This document shows, piece by piece, positions 6,679-7,299 of a DNA stretch of 7,299 bases. Positions within the stretch are counted from its first letter, which is position 1; each line of letters opens with the position of its first letter. Position numbers and translations under genes: made by a program. Source of the DNA: CAYYTU01 sp964474655 (lineage in GTDB: Bacteria > Chloroflexota > Anaerolineae > B4-G1); the NCBI GenBank assembly GCA_964474655.1, contig CAYYTU010000116.1, positions 1 to 7,299 of the forward strand. The letters are read 5' to 3'. The notes beneath the pieces were generated by a model. That model made no database searches, was not told the DNA's origin, and saw only the letters and a list, made by a program, of their open reading frames with translations.

Positions 6679-7299
6679 CCTTCACCGCACACGATCCGTT
6701 CGAGGATACTGAAAGTGGCCAGGGCGTGGCAGAGGGGCGACGAGGAGAAGCCCTTCACCGCACACGATCCGTTCGAGGATACTGAAAGATGCGCGATATA
6801 ACTTCTTGCTTTTCACGTCTGCGCCTTCACCGCACACGATCCGTTCGAGGATACTGAAAGTGCTGTCAAGGGGGTGTGCTAGAACCCCCTCTACTCTCCT
6901 TCACCGCACACGATCCGTTCGAGGATACTGAAAGTGACTATGCTGTATGATGCGCACATGCGCATAGCACCTTCACCGCACACGATCCGTTCGAGGATAC
7001 TGAAAGAAGAGCCGCAAGGACATCTGGGAGCAGGGGATCCAGCCTTCACCGCACACGATCCGTTCGAGGATACTGAAAGTTTGACGTCACAGTCCCCGAC
7101 GAGCCGGTGATTGACCTTCACCGCACACGATCCGTTCGAGGATACTGAAAGCCATCCAACCGCGTCCACGATTAGTGAGCAGTAGCCCTTCACCGCACAC
7201 GATCCGTTCGAGGATACTGAAAGCTGGATTTGGTGACAAGTCTTTCGGACCATAGTAAAACCTTCACCGCACACGATCCGTTCGAGGATACTGAAAGTT

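Larger units (their letters stand above)
1215..7299 (+). CRISPR. Large CRISPR array: 83 visible repeats, 81 spacers, gapped and open on the right
   Basis: A 37-bp repeat beginning CCTTCACCGC and ending ACTGAAAG recurs 83 times: copies 1-32 at 1215-3516 and copies 33-83 at 3617-7297. The 81 complete spacers are 34 bp (1), 35 (24), 36 (35), 37 (20) and 38 (1) long. All copies agree by eye except that at 6022-6058, which ends in A. Repeat positions 16-19 (ATCC) pair with 26-29 (GGAT) around a 6-nt loop, and the last 8 nt lie directly 3' of the stem, as expected for Cas6 cleavage leaving an ACTGAAAG handle. This and the flanking leader put transcription on the + strand. Spacers differ from one another except for one pair (5479-5513 and 5624-5659). 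The array continues past the window end; the last two bases begin another spacer. With Cas4 nearby, a type I system is likely, subtype undetermined. The repeat is open in several frames, so long apparent ORFs on both strands here are artefacts. Confidence 0.99.

Noticed and set aside
1176..7274. Many open reading frames on both strands across the array, with recurring peptides such as FTAHDPFEDTE and FSILERIVCGEG
   Set aside because: They come from the 37-bp repeat being open in several frames. The recurring peptides are repeat translations with random spacer residues between, with no shared frame from unit to unit.

Overview
This window is the adaptation end of a CRISPR-Cas locus. It holds a short Cas2 gene (84-335), a Cas4 gene (435-1046), a leader of about 170 bp (1047-1214) and a very large CRISPR array that starts at 1215 and runs off the right edge. 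All recognisable genes lie on the + strand. No Cas1, Cas6 or interference gene is visible; Cas1 would be expected upstream of base 1. The genes have moderately high GC content. The Cas2 style and the ATTCGCC/ATTCGCT heptamer arrays around it would suit a Chloroflexota-like or other environmental, possibly thermophilic, bacterium. That is a guess from general resemblance, not proof.

Layout: bases 1-80 are eleven tandem 7-bp units that run almost into the Cas2 start codon. Cas2 ends inside a second heptamer cluster (327-422), whose left half is in the opposite orientation to its right half, so it can fold on itself. A strong ribosome binding site follows, then Cas4 with its four cysteines and complete RecB-type nuclease motifs. 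The leader has two inverted repeats and a doubtful 28-codon reading frame that stops two bases before the first repeat.

The array shows 83 copies of a 37-bp repeat and 81 complete spacers of 34-38 bp (mean about 36). Repeats 1-32 lie at 1215-3516 and repeats 33-83 at 3617-7297, separated by a 100-N assembly gap, so the true array is larger. All copies look identical except the one at 6022-6058, whose last base is A instead of G. The repeat ends in ACTGAAAG, directly 3' of a small stem (ATCC/GGAT). This fits Cas6-type processing to an 8-nt 5' handle and transcription on the + strand away from the leader. With Cas4 present, a type I system is most likely; the subtype cannot be settled without the effector genes.

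How the parts work together: Cas2 (with a Cas1 not seen here) forms the spacer integrase. Cas4 trims pre-spacers and defines the PAM end, and new spacers enter at the leader end near 1215. The array keeps traces of that chemistry: a spacer present twice with one fixed end and one end differing by 1 nt (5479-5513 and 5624-5659), a strong excess of T as first spacer base (38 of 81), and the single repeat with a changed last base. The many open frames across the array are artefacts of the repeat being open in several frames.
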